This document shows positions 1-7,907 of a stretch of 57,509 bases of DNA, in pieces. The notes under the pieces are model-generated. The model worked only from the letters and a program-made list of their open reading frames with translations, was not told the origin of the DNA and searched no databases. The stretch is from Oscillospiraceae bacterium (GTDB taxonomy: Bacteria; Bacillota; Clostridia; Oscillospirales; Acutalibacteraceae). Numbering within the stretch: the first letter of the stretch is position 1; each line of letters begins with the position of its first letter. The stretch spans positions 1 through 57,509 of the forward strand of contig SVPY01000015.1 in the NCBI GenBank assembly GCA_015065615.1. Direction: 5' to 3'. The position numbers and the translations under genes were made by a program.

Positions 1-37
1 TTGGTGTCCATTGCCGCTTCTTTTGTCCCTTTCTCAT
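1..37 (-). CDS. 5' end of an unidentified gene, cut by the window edge
   Basis: On the minus strand an ATG at 37-35 follows a strong AGGAGGTG ribosome binding site (43-50) with 7 nt spacing. Twelve codons are readable (M-R-K-G-Q-K-K-R-Q-W-T-P) before the window ends. The placement of the site makes this a real start. The basic, tryptophan-containing opening would suit a small DNA-binding protein or a transposase OrfA, but twelve residues cannot decide it. Confidence 0.5.
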   Translation of the reverse strand, partial: MRKGQKKRQWTP

Positions 38-65
38 TATTTCACCTCCTATGTCTATATTTTAG

Positions 66-112
66 CATAAAGAAAAGGTAGACAACATGGTGTTTTCCAT
101 GTGTCTACCTTT
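66..112 (-). terminator. Rho-independent terminator of the rlmD-to-transporter operon
   Basis: A long stem (arms 74-90 and 97-112, one bulged base, 6-nt loop) is followed on the minus strand by a T-rich tract (TTTTCTTT). It lies 43 nt past the stop of the transporter gene, between that gene and the next minus-strand start. Confidence 0.75.
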
Positions 113-154
113 ATCTTACAGCTTTAAAAGCTTGAAACCTTGCGGTGCTTTTTA

Positions 155-1522
155 TTATGCGAAGAAGCTATATAGACCTAAAATGAAAAGTGCGAAAACC
201 ACTACGGGCAATACGTAAGCGATATAGGGTCTTATTTTCTCGGGGAATTTCAAGCCTTTGCCTGTGTTAGCTTCTTTAATGAAATTCTTCCAGCCCCAGC
301 CGAATTTGTGTGAACAGAACATTATGAAGGTAAGTGAACCGAGGGGTAAGAGGAGGTTAGATACTAAGAAATCTTCGAAGTCCATAATGTTTGAGCCTGC
401 TCCGAAAGGCTTAATGAAGCTTAAAAGGTTGGTGCCTAAAGCGCAGGGGAGAGCGAGAACGAACATTATAGCGCAGTTGATAAGGCTTGCTTTCTTGCGG
501 CTCCAGCCGAAAAGGTCCTTAGTGCAGGAGATAAGGTTCTCGAAAATAGCAAGAACGGTGCTGAAGGCGGCAAAAATAAGGAAAACGAAGAATAAAGTAC
601 CCCAAACTCTGCCGAAGGGTAAGTTATTGAATACGTGGGGGAGTGTGATGAAAATAAGGTCAGGGCCTGCATTAACGTCAACGTCGTAGCTGAAGCAGGC
701 AGGGAAAATTATAAGACCGCTTGTGATGGCAACGAAAGTATCAAGCACAGCAACTCTTACGGATTCGCCCATTAAAGCTCTTTCTTTACCGATATAGCTG
801 CCGAAGATTGCCATTGAACCGATACCTAAGGATAAAGTAAAGAAGCTCTGGTTCATAGCGGCAACAATAACGTTTAAAAGTCCTACTTCCTGAACCTTAT
901 TAAAATCGGGTACGAGGTAGAATTTTAAACCCTCGGCGCCGCCGGGAAGGAAGCAGCTGTTAATTGCCAAAACTACCATAATAACGAGGAGAGCGCTCAT
1001 CATATATTTTGTGATTCTTTCAATACCCTTCTGTAAGCTGAAGGAGCAAACGAAGAAACCAAGGCAAACTACAATTGCCACAAGAATAACCATTAAAAGG
1101 GGATCGGCTTTAATTGAAGCAAAGTAAGTTTCAATGCCTTTTTTATCAAGGCCTTCAAAGTCGCCTGCGGCAGTGCCTACACCGTATTTTAAAAGCCAAC
1201 CTGTAACGGAGGTGTAGAACATCATAAGTAAGTAGTTACCTGCGAGTGCGGCATAACTGTGAATATGCCACTTGCTGCCCTTAGGCTCAAGGGCGTGATA
1301 AAGTCTTGCGGGGCTTTTTTGACTTGCTCTACCCAAAGCAAATTCCATTGTCATAACGGGAATACCCATAATTACAAGGAAAAGTAAGTAAAAAAGTACG
1401 AACACCGCGCCGCCGTTCTGGCCGGTTCTGTAGGGGAACATCCATACGTTGCCAAGGCCTATGGCACAGCCTGCGCTGAGTAAGATGAAGCCTAAGCGGC
1501 TTCCGAGTCTTTCTCTTTCCAT
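155..1522 (-). CDS. Neurotransmitter:sodium symporter (SNF) family transporter
   Basis: This is a sodium-coupled carrier, likely for an amino acid or similar solute, in the cytoplasmic membrane. The 455-residue product opens with the family signature around residues 8-35 (ERLGSRLGF, then GCAIGLGNVW and NGGAVF) and has about 11 hydrophobic segments, as in short bacterial members such as MhsT. The start at 1522 is chosen because GAGG lies 6 nt upstream, inside the last codons of the preceding phosphatase gene, which suggests translational coupling. The position usually occupied by arginine in NVWRFPY (Arg30 of LeuT, part of the outer gate) is methionine here. It is the last gene of a four-gene operon. 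The substrate cannot be told from sequence. Confidence 0.9.
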   Translation of the reverse strand: MERERLGSRLGFILLSAGCAIGLGNVWMFPYRTGQNGGAVFVLFYLLFLVIMGIPVMTMEFALGRASQKSPARLYHALEPKGSKWHIHSYAALAGNYLLMMFYTSVTGWLLKYGVGTAAGDFEGLDKKGIETYFASIKADPLLMVILVAIVVCLGFFVCSFSLQKGIERITKYMMSALLVIMVVLAINSCFLPGGAEGLKFYLVPDFNKVQEVGLLNVIVAAMNQSFFTLSLGIGSMAIFGSYIGKERALMGESVRVAVLDTFVAITSGLIIFPACFSYDVDVNAGPDLIFITLPHVFNNLPFGRVWGTLFFVFLIFAAFSTVLAIFENLISCTKDLFGWSRKKASLINCAIMFVLALPCALGTNLLSFIKPFGAGSNIMDFEDFLVSNLLLPLGSLTFIMFCSHKFGWGWKNFIKEANTGKGLKFPEKIRPYIAYVLPVVVFALFILGLYSFFA

Positions 1523-1523
1523 T

Positions 1524-2309
1524 TTAAACCTCAATAAATAAATTATTAATATATTTCAAGTAATCTTCTTGATTATTACTTGCTAAAATTGAACAGGGGC
1601 GGTCAAACCTTAATTTTTCGCCCTTCATGGTGCTTACCTTGCCGCCGGCTTCCTCGACTATAAGCATACCTGCGGCGTAATCCCATGGCTGAAGAATAAC
1701 CTCGTAAAAAAGCTCTGCCTTACCGCAGGCTACTAAGCAAAGGTCCAAAACCGCGGCGCCGAAACGGCGGTAATCGGCACAGTTAGCAAAAAATGCGGAA
1801 AAAGCTTTAAGGGATAATTCCCTCATCTCGGGGTAATAGGGGGCGCTGCCCGACATTATAAGAGCTTCGCTCATTTTTTTCTCGGAAACTTTTATTTTTT
1901 CACCGTTTAAATATGCGCCCTCGCCCCTTTTGGCGGTGTAAAGCTCATTGGTATAGGGGTTAAGGCAAACGCCTATATAGGGCTCGCCGTCCTTTAAAAG
2001 AGCTATGGAAACGGCGCTCACAGAAAAACGCTTGGTGAAATTAGCGGTGCCGTCAATAGGGTCTACTATAAAGGTGTAGCCCTTTTCTTTTATTTCGCTG
2101 TGGAGCTCTTCCTCCTCGCCCACGAAATTGGCTTCGGGGAGAACTTTTAAAAGTTCCTCACGTAAAAAGGATTGCACCTTCTTATCGTAATAGGTCACGA
2201 AGTTGCCTATGCCCTGCTTGCTGTCTATTTCCATTTTGCTCTCGTCGGCATTCAGTACGATGTCGCCTGCAGCTTTAATTATTTTTTCTATATCTTTAAT
2301 ATTTATCAT
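1524..2309 (-). CDS. Inositol monophosphatase family protein
   Basis: A Mg2+-dependent sugar-phosphate phosphatase of the IMPase/CysQ/FBPase superfamily. The 261-residue protein has the metal-binding glutamates (VGEEEE, about residue 65), the core motif DPIDGTANF (about 83-91) and the C-terminal WDYAAGMLIVEEAGG (about 208-222). Length and motif spacing are normal for the family. Its start codon overlaps the stop of the upstream metallo-hydrolase gene by four bases (ATGA), and its own last codons carry the ribosome binding site of the transporter gene. The true substrate (inositol-1-phosphate, 3'-phosphoadenosine phosphate or another) is not decided by these motifs. Confidence 0.92.
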   Translation of the reverse strand: MINIKDIEKIIKAAGDIVLNADESKMEIDSKQGIGNFVTYYDKKVQSFLREELLKVLPEANFVGEEEELHSEIKEKGYTFIVDPIDGTANFTKRFSVSAVSIALLKDGEPYIGVCLNPYTNELYTAKRGEGAYLNGEKIKVSEKKMSEALIMSGSAPYYPEMRELSLKAFSAFFANCADYRRFGAAVLDLCLVACGKAELFYEVILQPWDYAAGMLIVEEAGGKVSTMKGEKLRFDRPCSILASNNQEDYLKYINNLFIEV

Positions 2310-3109
2310 AAAGAAAACTCCATTCCGTCAAATGCCAATAAGGCGCCGAATTCACTTACGATTTTCTCAGTTTCAGTATGGGGCTTATTGAGTGTGGGGG
2401 CGATGTGGGAGAGAATTATCTTACTGTTTTCATCAATAATATTCATAGTTTTCAAGGACGGAAGCATAAGCTTTATCATAGGAATACTGTTATGCTCAGC
2501 CATTCTGTAGTCGCCCTCGTAATCGCCGCAAGTGGCATCGAGAATCATAAGGTCAAGCTTCATATTCTGCATAAAGTAGTAGCTGTCGAATAAAAACCAC
2601 GCGCCGTCAAGCCCGTAAAAGAATTTCTTATTTTCCTTTTCGAAAACGAAATGTCTTGAAAGGTACTCCGTGGAGTGGTTTGCAGGCATAGCGCTTACTT
2701 TAATTTTGCAAGCAGTTTCATACGTTTCGAAGTTTTTCATCAATTTTACTTCGGTATTTGCAGATTTTGTAAAATGCTTACTCTCCAAAGAACCTTCGGG
2801 CAGCCAGAGCTTTACGGGTTTTTCCCTATGGGATGCAATTTTTTCAATTACTTCGGCGTTATAGTGGTCGATGTGCAGGTGGGAGATAAAAATATCGGTA
2901 ATTTTACTTATATCTGTGCCTGTTATATTTAAACTTTCGTAGGTGTGAACGCCTGCGTCAATAAGAATATGACCGTTTAAAAGTATACTTGATGAACGTC
3001 TGGCGTCAAGACCGAACTTCTCTTTATATTCCGTTTTTAAAAGGGGCGAAAAATCAGCCGCGCCCGTGCCCAAGAATTTTAAATCAAATGTGCTATTATT
3101 TATATCCAT
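2306..3109 (-). CDS. MBL-fold metallo-hydrolase
   Basis: A metallo-beta-lactamase-fold hydrolase of 267 residues, likely cytosolic. Visible metal ligands are the SHLHIDHYN motif (HxHxDH), a later NHST histidine, the LDATCGD aspartate and the ILSHIAP histidine near the C terminus. The order resembles PhnP/RNase-Z-like phosphodiesterases. The ATG at 3109 is preferred over one at 3151 because it avoids a long overlap with rlmD and has AAGGCGG about 9 nt upstream, overlapping the rlmD stop. It is the second gene of the operon. Substrate unknown; PhnP-type cyclic phosphodiesterase is one possibility. Confidence 0.85.
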   Translation of the reverse strand: MDINNSTFDLKFLGTGAADFSPLLKTEYKEKFGLDARRSSSILLNGHILIDAGVHTYESLNITGTDISKITDIFISHLHIDHYNAEVIEKIASHREKPVKLWLPEGSLESKHFTKSANTEVKLMKNFETYETACKIKVSAMPANHSTEYLSRHFVFEKENKKFFYGLDGAWFLFDSYYFMQNMKLDLMILDATCGDYEGDYRMAEHNSIPMIKLMLPSLKTMNIIDENSKIILSHIAPTLNKPHTETEKIVSEFGALLAFDGMEFSL

Positions 3110-3123
3110 AACTTGATTCCGCC

Positions 3124-4416
3124 TTATTTCAGAGTTAAAAGTCCCACGCATTCCACGTGGTTGGTGTGGGGGAACATATCAACGGGTGTGAATTTAACCG
3201 TCTTATATTTGTATTTGGTAAGGTAGGCTATATCTCTTGCCATTGTTTCCACGTTGCAGGATATATAAACTATCTTTTTGGGGGAGAGCTTACAAACCGA
3301 GCTTAAGAAGGGGATATCGCTGCCCGCTCTTGGGGGATCCATAAAGAGGACGTCGCACTTTTCGCCTTTTTCCGCCATCTCCGTCATAAACTGACCTGCA
3401 TCGGCGGTAACGAATCTGATATTCTCTATGTTATTGATTTTTGCGTTGTGAATGGCGTCCTTAACTGCGTCGGGGTTTAATTCAACGCCCAAAATATTTG
3501 CGCCGCTTTTTGAAGCGGCAATACCGATGGTGCCTATACCGCAGTAAGCGTCTATTACCGTTTCGTTTCCTTTTAAGCCTGCGTAGTCGATGGCAAGCCC
3601 GTATAATTTTTCTGTCTGTACGGGATTTATCTGGTAGAAGGATTTTGGTGAAATTCTGAATTTATAGCCGCACAAAATATCGGTAATGGTGCCATCACCG
3701 TATAATACCTTCTCGTTTTTGCCTAAAAGCATAGAGGTATATTTATCGTTAACGTTCATTACTATGGTGGTAATTTCGGGGTGGAGCTTTAAAAGTGCCT
3801 CGCAGAAATTATTTTTGGCAGGGAAAATAGGAGTGCCCACAACCAAAACAACCATAATTTCGTTGGTGGCAAAGCCTCTTTTAATAAGCACGTGGCGTAA
3901 AAATCCCTTACCGCTTACCTCATTATAGGTGGTAAGCTTAAAATCTTTTACAAGCTTTCTTATGGAGAGAATGATCTCGTCCGCCTTTTTATCCTCCGTT
4001 AAACAGCTTTCCACAGGTACGATATGGTGGGTGCTGGACTGATAAATACCCGAGATAATTCTTTTCTGCCTGTCGGTATGAAAAGCGGACTGCACCTTGT
4101 TTCTGTAGTGGTAGGGATTTTCCATACCGACTATGGGATTTATTTTTGCAAATTTACCAAGATGCATGGTGGTAAGCTTTTCTTTAAGCTTTAACTGCTC
4201 CTCGTAATTTAAATTCTGCAGCTGACAGCCGCCGCATTTTTTATAGACGGGGCATATTTTTCGGTTGGCTGTAATTTTTTGTTCTTTGCCTGATTCTTTT
4301 GCAGGCGTTTTTTCGGTCTCTTTAGAAAATTCTTTTTTAGGCTCCGATTTTATAAAAGGCTTCTTATCTTTATTAAAAAACTTTTCGTTTTTAACTTCCC
4401 TTTGTTTCTTCTCCAT
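3124..4416 (-). CDS. rlmD: 23S rRNA (uracil-5-)-methyltransferase, RlmD/RumA type
   Basis: A class I SAM-dependent RNA methyltransferase that makes 5-methyluridine in 23S rRNA. After a charged Lys/Glu-rich tail (about residues 1-50) come iron-sulfur cysteines in CPVYKKCGGCQLQ (about 55-67), the SAM motif DAYCGIGTIG (about 291-300), the DPPRAG loop (about 361-366) and the catalytic cysteine in YISCNVETMARD (about 386). The 430-residue length is usual. It heads the four-gene minus-strand operon, with a promoter at 4452-4480 and a good binding site (AGAGGGG). Many Firmicutes carry two or three paralogues of this family (RlmCD, RlmD), so the exact uridine modified is uncertain. Confidence 0.93.
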   Translation of the reverse strand: MEKKQREVKNEKFFNKDKKPFIKSEPKKEFSKETEKTPAKESGKEQKITANRKICPVYKKCGGCQLQNLNYEEQLKLKEKLTTMHLGKFAKINPIVGMENPYHYRNKVQSAFHTDRQKRIISGIYQSSTHHIVPVESCLTEDKKADEIILSIRKLVKDFKLTTYNEVSGKGFLRHVLIKRGFATNEIMVVLVVGTPIFPAKNNFCEALLKLHPEITTIVMNVNDKYTSMLLGKNEKVLYGDGTITDILCGYKFRISPKSFYQINPVQTEKLYGLAIDYAGLKGNETVIDAYCGIGTIGIAASKSGANILGVELNPDAVKDAIHNAKINNIENIRFVTADAGQFMTEMAEKGEKCDVLFMDPPRAGSDIPFLSSVCKLSPKKIVYISCNVETMARDIAYLTKYKYKTVKFTPVDMFPHTNHVECVGLLTLK

Positions 4417-4451
4417 TTTTTGCCCCTCTTTATAAATTTACATACCCATTT

Positions 4452-4480
4452 ATAATAACATTTTTACAGCAAATAAACAA
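4452..4480 (-). promoter_or_regulatory. Sigma-A promoter for the rlmD operon
   Basis: On the minus strand a TTGTTT -35 box and a TATTAT -10 box are separated by exactly 17 nt, about 36 nt upstream of the rlmD start codon. Confidence 0.6.
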
Positions 4481-4529
4481 GAGAAAAAGTTAAGTTTAAC
4501 TCACTTCTTAGGTTTAATATTTTAAAAGC

Positions 4530-4558
4530 TTGAAAATAAAAAGTCAGAGTGCTATAAT
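4530..4558 (+). promoter_or_regulatory. Sigma-A promoter for the antiporter gene
   Basis: TTGAAA (4530-4535) and TATAAT (4553-4558) are 17 nt apart and lie 45 nt before the TTG start of the antiporter gene. This promoter and the rlmD promoter are divergent. Confidence 0.75.
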
Positions 4559-4602
4559 AACCTAATAAAATTACAGTAAAATTTAAAATCGGAGGTGAAA
4601 AC

Positions 4603-6039
4603 TTGGCTGAGTATATTTCGGGGTTATCCCCTGTGGCTACCGTAATTATTTCCGTGGCTTTAATGCTTTTCCTTGGTTTTCTCTCCACGAGGATAACCAA
4701 AAGAATAAAACTGCCAAACGTAACGGGATATATTCTTACGGGTATCATAATAGGTCCCTACTGTTTTAATATGGTGCCCACAGAAATAATTGAGGGGCTG
4801 AGTTTCCTTTCGGATATTGCCCTTGCGTTTATTGCTTTCAGCGTAGGCGAATTTTTTAAGCTTACTACCCTTAAGAAAAACAGCGCAAAGGTGCTTATTA
4901 TAACAGCCGCCGAAGCTTTAACAGCCTCGCTTTTCGTATTTATTTTAACCTTCTATATACTTAACCTAAGCCTCGGATTTTCTATCATACTGGCGGCTCT
5001 TGCCTCGGCTACTACTCCCGCTTCAACCATTATGACCATCCGCCAGACGGGGGCAAAGGGCGATTTTGTGGATACCCTTTTGCAGGTGGTGGCAATTGAT
5101 AACGTGTTAAGCTTAATAGCCTACAGCGTTTGCGTTTCCGTGGCTTTCACCACTTTATCCTCCGCTCCATTGAATTTAAAGGATATACTGGAGCCCGTGC
5201 TTTCCAATATTTTTGCCATGGTGCTGGGCGCGGGATTCGGCTTTCTGATGAAGCTTTCAATGCCGAAAAAACGCTCAACGGATAACCGCCTGATAATTTC
5301 CATCAGCTTCTTGTTTGCTTTCTGCGGTATATGCGCGCTTATAAGCGTTTCACCGCTTTTGGGCTGCCTTATGATGGGTACGGTGTATATCAATATAAGC
5401 GGCGACGATAAGCTCTATAAACAGCTTAATTATTTCAGCCCACCTATTTTGCTTCTTTTCTTCGTGCGAAGCGGTCTTAATTTCAATTTAGGCGCAATGT
5501 TCGATTTTTCCGCATCCTCCACGGGTATGCCCTTGCTTATTGTGGGTGTATGCTATTTCGCCGTAAGAATTATAGGTAAATACATCGGCGCTTTCTTTGG
5601 CTCAGCTCTGGCAAAAAAGAAAAAGAACGTGCGAAATTACTTAGGCTTGGCGCTTATTCCTCAGGCGAGCGTTGCCATAGCTTTAGCTTCGCTGGCGGCA
5701 AGAACCTTGGGCGGTAAGCTTGGCAGCGACCTTGAAACTATAATTCTTGCCGCAAGTATTCTCTGCGAGATAGCAGGCCCTGCTCTTGCAGGCTTATCCC
5801 TTAAGCTTTCGGGTTCATATTCCGATAAGCTTGAAGATGTTACCGCGGTTGAAGAGCTTGACGAAAGCGGCAATAAATTAAGTGAAGCAGAAATGCTGAT
5901 AAGAAGGATTCAGGCTATACAGAAAGAAATTCCGCCTCACTCCTTAAACGAAGAAAACGAGGAGGCTTTCACCGAAGCGGCTGAAGAATATTATCTATCG
6001 CCGAATCAGCGTATCTCCCGTTTTAAAAACAGGCGCTAA
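4603..6039 (+). CDS. Cation:proton antiporter (CPA2/NhaP-like)
   Basis: A monovalent cation/H+ antiporter of the inner membrane, 478 residues, with about 12 hydrophobic segments in the first 410 residues and a hydrophilic acidic tail. The opening ITKRIKLPNVTGYILTGII matches the conserved first helices of the CPA family, and the region with ASATTPAST and VVAIDNVLSL (about 130-170) carries the helix-5-type aspartate of the transport site. Translation starts at TTG 4603, set by the binding site GGAGGTG eight bases upstream. The tail (about residues 415-478) is rich in Glu and lacks a recognisable TrkA domain, so regulation by nucleotide binding is not evident. Whether Na+ or K+ is carried is unknown. 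Confidence 0.88.
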   Translation: MAEYISGLSPVATVIISVALMLFLGFLSTRITKRIKLPNVTGYILTGIIIGPYCFNMVPTEIIEGLSFLSDIALAFIAFSVGEFFKLTTLKKNSAKVLIITAAEALTASLFVFILTFYILNLSLGFSIILAALASATTPASTIMTIRQTGAKGDFVDTLLQVVAIDNVLSLIAYSVCVSVAFTTLSSAPLNLKDILEPVLSNIFAMVLGAGFGFLMKLSMPKKRSTDNRLIISISFLFAFCGICALISVSPLLGCLMMGTVYINISGDDKLYKQLNYFSPPILLLFFVRSGLNFNLGAMFDFSASSTGMPLLIVGVCYFAVRIIGKYIGAFFGSALAKKKKNVRNYLGLALIPQASVAIALASLAARTLGGKLGSDLETIILAASILCEIAGPALAGLSLKLSGSYSDKLEDVTAVEELDESGNKLSEAEMLIRRIQAIQKEIPPHSLNEENEEAFTEAAEEYYLSPNQRISRFKNRR

Positions 6040-6093
6040 AGTTCAAAAGATAAATATATAATTATAATATAAACGAAAGGAAGTAAGTATACT

Positions 6094-6816
6094 ATGAATA
6101 TACAGGACCCCATCGCCTTGCTTTTAGGTAATTGGTCAAGTGAATTAAACCTTTGCTCAGTGCTTTTGCGAACAACGGTAGCGGTTGTATTTGCGGCAAT
6201 TTTAGGCTGTGAGAGAGCTACGAAGCGCCACGCGGCGGGACTTAGAACCTTTATGCTGGTTTCTCTTGCTACAAGTATGGCTGTAATGCTTGATACCTTC
6301 ATCTGCGTGAACAACGGCTTCACTTTGCCCCTTATTTCAGCATCTACTATGATAGGCATAGCTGTAATCAGCAGTAATACCCTTATTTTCAGCTCCAAAA
6401 ATCAGATAAAGGGTCTTACCACTTCTGTGGGTCTCTGGGCAAGCGGCGTTATTGGTATAGCGTTGGGCGCAGGTTTCTATACTGCGGCGGTAATAGCTTA
6501 TATAGCTTTAATAGTTTGCCTTTCCTTCTTCCCGAAGTTAGAATTTTATCTGAAAAACCGCTCCAATCACTTTGAAATTCATCTTGAACTTAAAAATAAG
6601 ACCAATCTTCAGGATTTTGTTACAACAATCAGAAAATTAAACCTGAAAATTGATGATATTGAAGCAAACCCCGCCTATATAAATTCGGGTCTGAGCGTAT
6701 TTACCGTGGCTCTTACCATAAGAAGCGAGGAGCTTAAAAAATATAAATCCCATAAGGAAATTATCGATGCCTTAAGCACTCTCGATTATATTTACCATAT
6801 TGAGGAATTAAATTAA
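6094..6816 (+). CDS. MgtC/SapB family membrane protein
   Basis: A 240-residue membrane protein. The N-terminal half holds the MgtC/SapB domain with four to five hydrophobic helices and the signature GCERATKRHAAGLRTF (about 40-55). The C-terminal 80 residues look like a small soluble alpha/beta, ACT-like domain. In Proteobacteria MgtC affects Mg2+ homeostasis and inhibits ATP synthase; in Firmicutes the role is largely open. The gene follows the antiporter by 54 nt, has the binding site AGGAAG, and ends at a terminator, so the two probably form one ion-homeostasis unit. Confidence 0.88.
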   Translation: MNIQDPIALLLGNWSSELNLCSVLLRTTVAVVFAAILGCERATKRHAAGLRTFMLVSLATSMAVMLDTFICVNNGFTLPLISASTMIGIAVISSNTLIFSSKNQIKGLTTSVGLWASGVIGIALGAGFYTAAVIAYIALIVCLSFFPKLEFYLKNRSNHFEIHLELKNKTNLQDFVTTIRKLNLKIDDIEANPAYINSGLSVFTVALTIRSEELKKYKSHKEIIDALSTLDYIYHIEELN

Positions 6817-6832
6817 ACTGAACTGAATTTTT

Positions 6833-6865
6833 AAAGGAGTCACTTTTATAGCGGCTCCTTTTTAT
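6833..6865 (+). terminator. Terminator after the MgtC-like gene
   Basis: AAAGGAGTC (6833-6841) pairs with GGCTCCTTT (6853-6861, one G-T pair), followed by a T run. Confidence 0.7.
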
Positions 6866-7001
6866 ATTAAATGATGAAACTTTTGTGAACAATACTATTT
6901 TTTCATTGACTTTTAAAGCTTTTTATAATTTAATATAAATAAGATGTTGTCAGAACAACAAGTTGAAAAATGCAATTTTATTCCCGAAAGGTAGGGTAAA
7001 T

Positions 7002-7847
7002 ATGGAAAGAGCAATTTACAAAAGCAAAATCGTTGCAGATTCGGGTTCGGATACTTTGGTTTTAAAGGATATTCCCTTTTCTTCGGTGCCGCTGAAAATT
7101 ATTACCGATAAAAAAGAATACGTGGATAATGCCTACCTTGATACGGAAGAGATGGCGAAGGAGCTTTACGAGTATAAGGGCAAATCCTCCTCCGCGTGCC
7201 CCGGTATAGGCGACTACTTAAACGCCTTTGAAGGCGCCGAAAACGTATACTGCATTACGATTACAAGCGGTCTTTCAGGCAGTTACAACTCCGCCATGGT
7301 AGCAAAAAGAGACTATGAATATAATAATCCCGGCAGAAAAGTACACGTTATAGATTCTCTTTCAACTGGCCCCGAAATGAAGCTTATTATAGAGAAGCTC
7401 CGCGAATTTATAAATGCGGGAAAGATTTTCGAAACAATAGTAAAGGAAATTGAGGAGTATAAAAAGTCCACGGGACTTCTTTTTATGCTTGAATCTATGA
7501 AAAACCTTGCAAATAACGGCAGGGTAAACCCCATTGTTGCCAAGGCGGTAGGACTTCTTGGTATCAGAATGGTAGGCAAAGCCAGCGACGAAGGTACTCT
7601 GGAGCTGCTTGATAAGTGCAGAGGTGAAGAGAAAGCTTTAAAATCCATTTTCGGCAATATGCTGAAAGCGGGCTTTAAAGGCGGTAAAGTAAAAATCGGC
7701 CATTCTCTTAACGAAAACGCTGCCCTTACTTTAAAGGATATGATAGTTAAGGAGTTCGGCAGTCTGGTTGAAATCTATAAGCTCCGCGGTCTTTGCAGTT
7801 TATACGCCGAAAAAGGCGGCTTGATAATAGGCTTCGAAAAAGCATAA
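7002..7847 (+). CDS. DegV family fatty-acid-binding protein (FakB-like)
   Basis: DegV proteins bind a fatty acid; characterised members (FakB) present it to the kinase FakA for phosphorylation and entry into phospholipid synthesis. The 281-residue protein has the N-terminal VADSGSD motif, SSACPGIGDYLNAF (about 54-67) and TSGLSGSYNSA (about 79-89), which contribute the carboxylate-binding serine and threonine residues. The ATG at 7002 is preferred over an upstream TTG at 6963 because GAAAGG precedes it at normal spacing. It stands alone: the FakA kinase gene is not in this window. A convergent terminator separates it from the AraC-type regulator gene. Confidence 0.9.
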   Translation: MERAIYKSKIVADSGSDTLVLKDIPFSSVPLKIITDKKEYVDNAYLDTEEMAKELYEYKGKSSSACPGIGDYLNAFEGAENVYCITITSGLSGSYNSAMVAKRDYEYNNPGRKVHVIDSLSTGPEMKLIIEKLREFINAGKIFETIVKEIEEYKKSTGLLFMLESMKNLANNGRVNPIVAKAVGLLGIRMVGKASDEGTLELLDKCRGEEKALKSIFGNMLKAGFKGGKVKIGHSLNENAALTLKDMIVKEFGSLVEIYKLRGLCSLYAEKGGLIIGFEKA

Positions 7848-7860
7848 TTTTACTTAAAAT

Positions 7861-7905
7861 TAAAAATCCTGTAAGTATTTAAATTTAAACACTTGCAGGA
7901 TTTAT
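7861..7905. terminator. Bidirectional terminator between convergent genes
   Basis: An imperfect 18-19 bp stem (AAATCCTG... pairing with ...CAGGATTT) has a T tract on the plus side and, read from the minus strand, also ends in T. It serves both degV (plus) and the regulator gene (minus). Confidence 0.75.
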
Positions 7906-7907
7906 TT

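Noticed and set aside
6906-6934. Promoter for the degV gene (TTGACT with TATAAT)
   Set aside because: The good -10 box is only 12 nt from the -35 box and the alternative at 17 nt is poor, so I do not call it.
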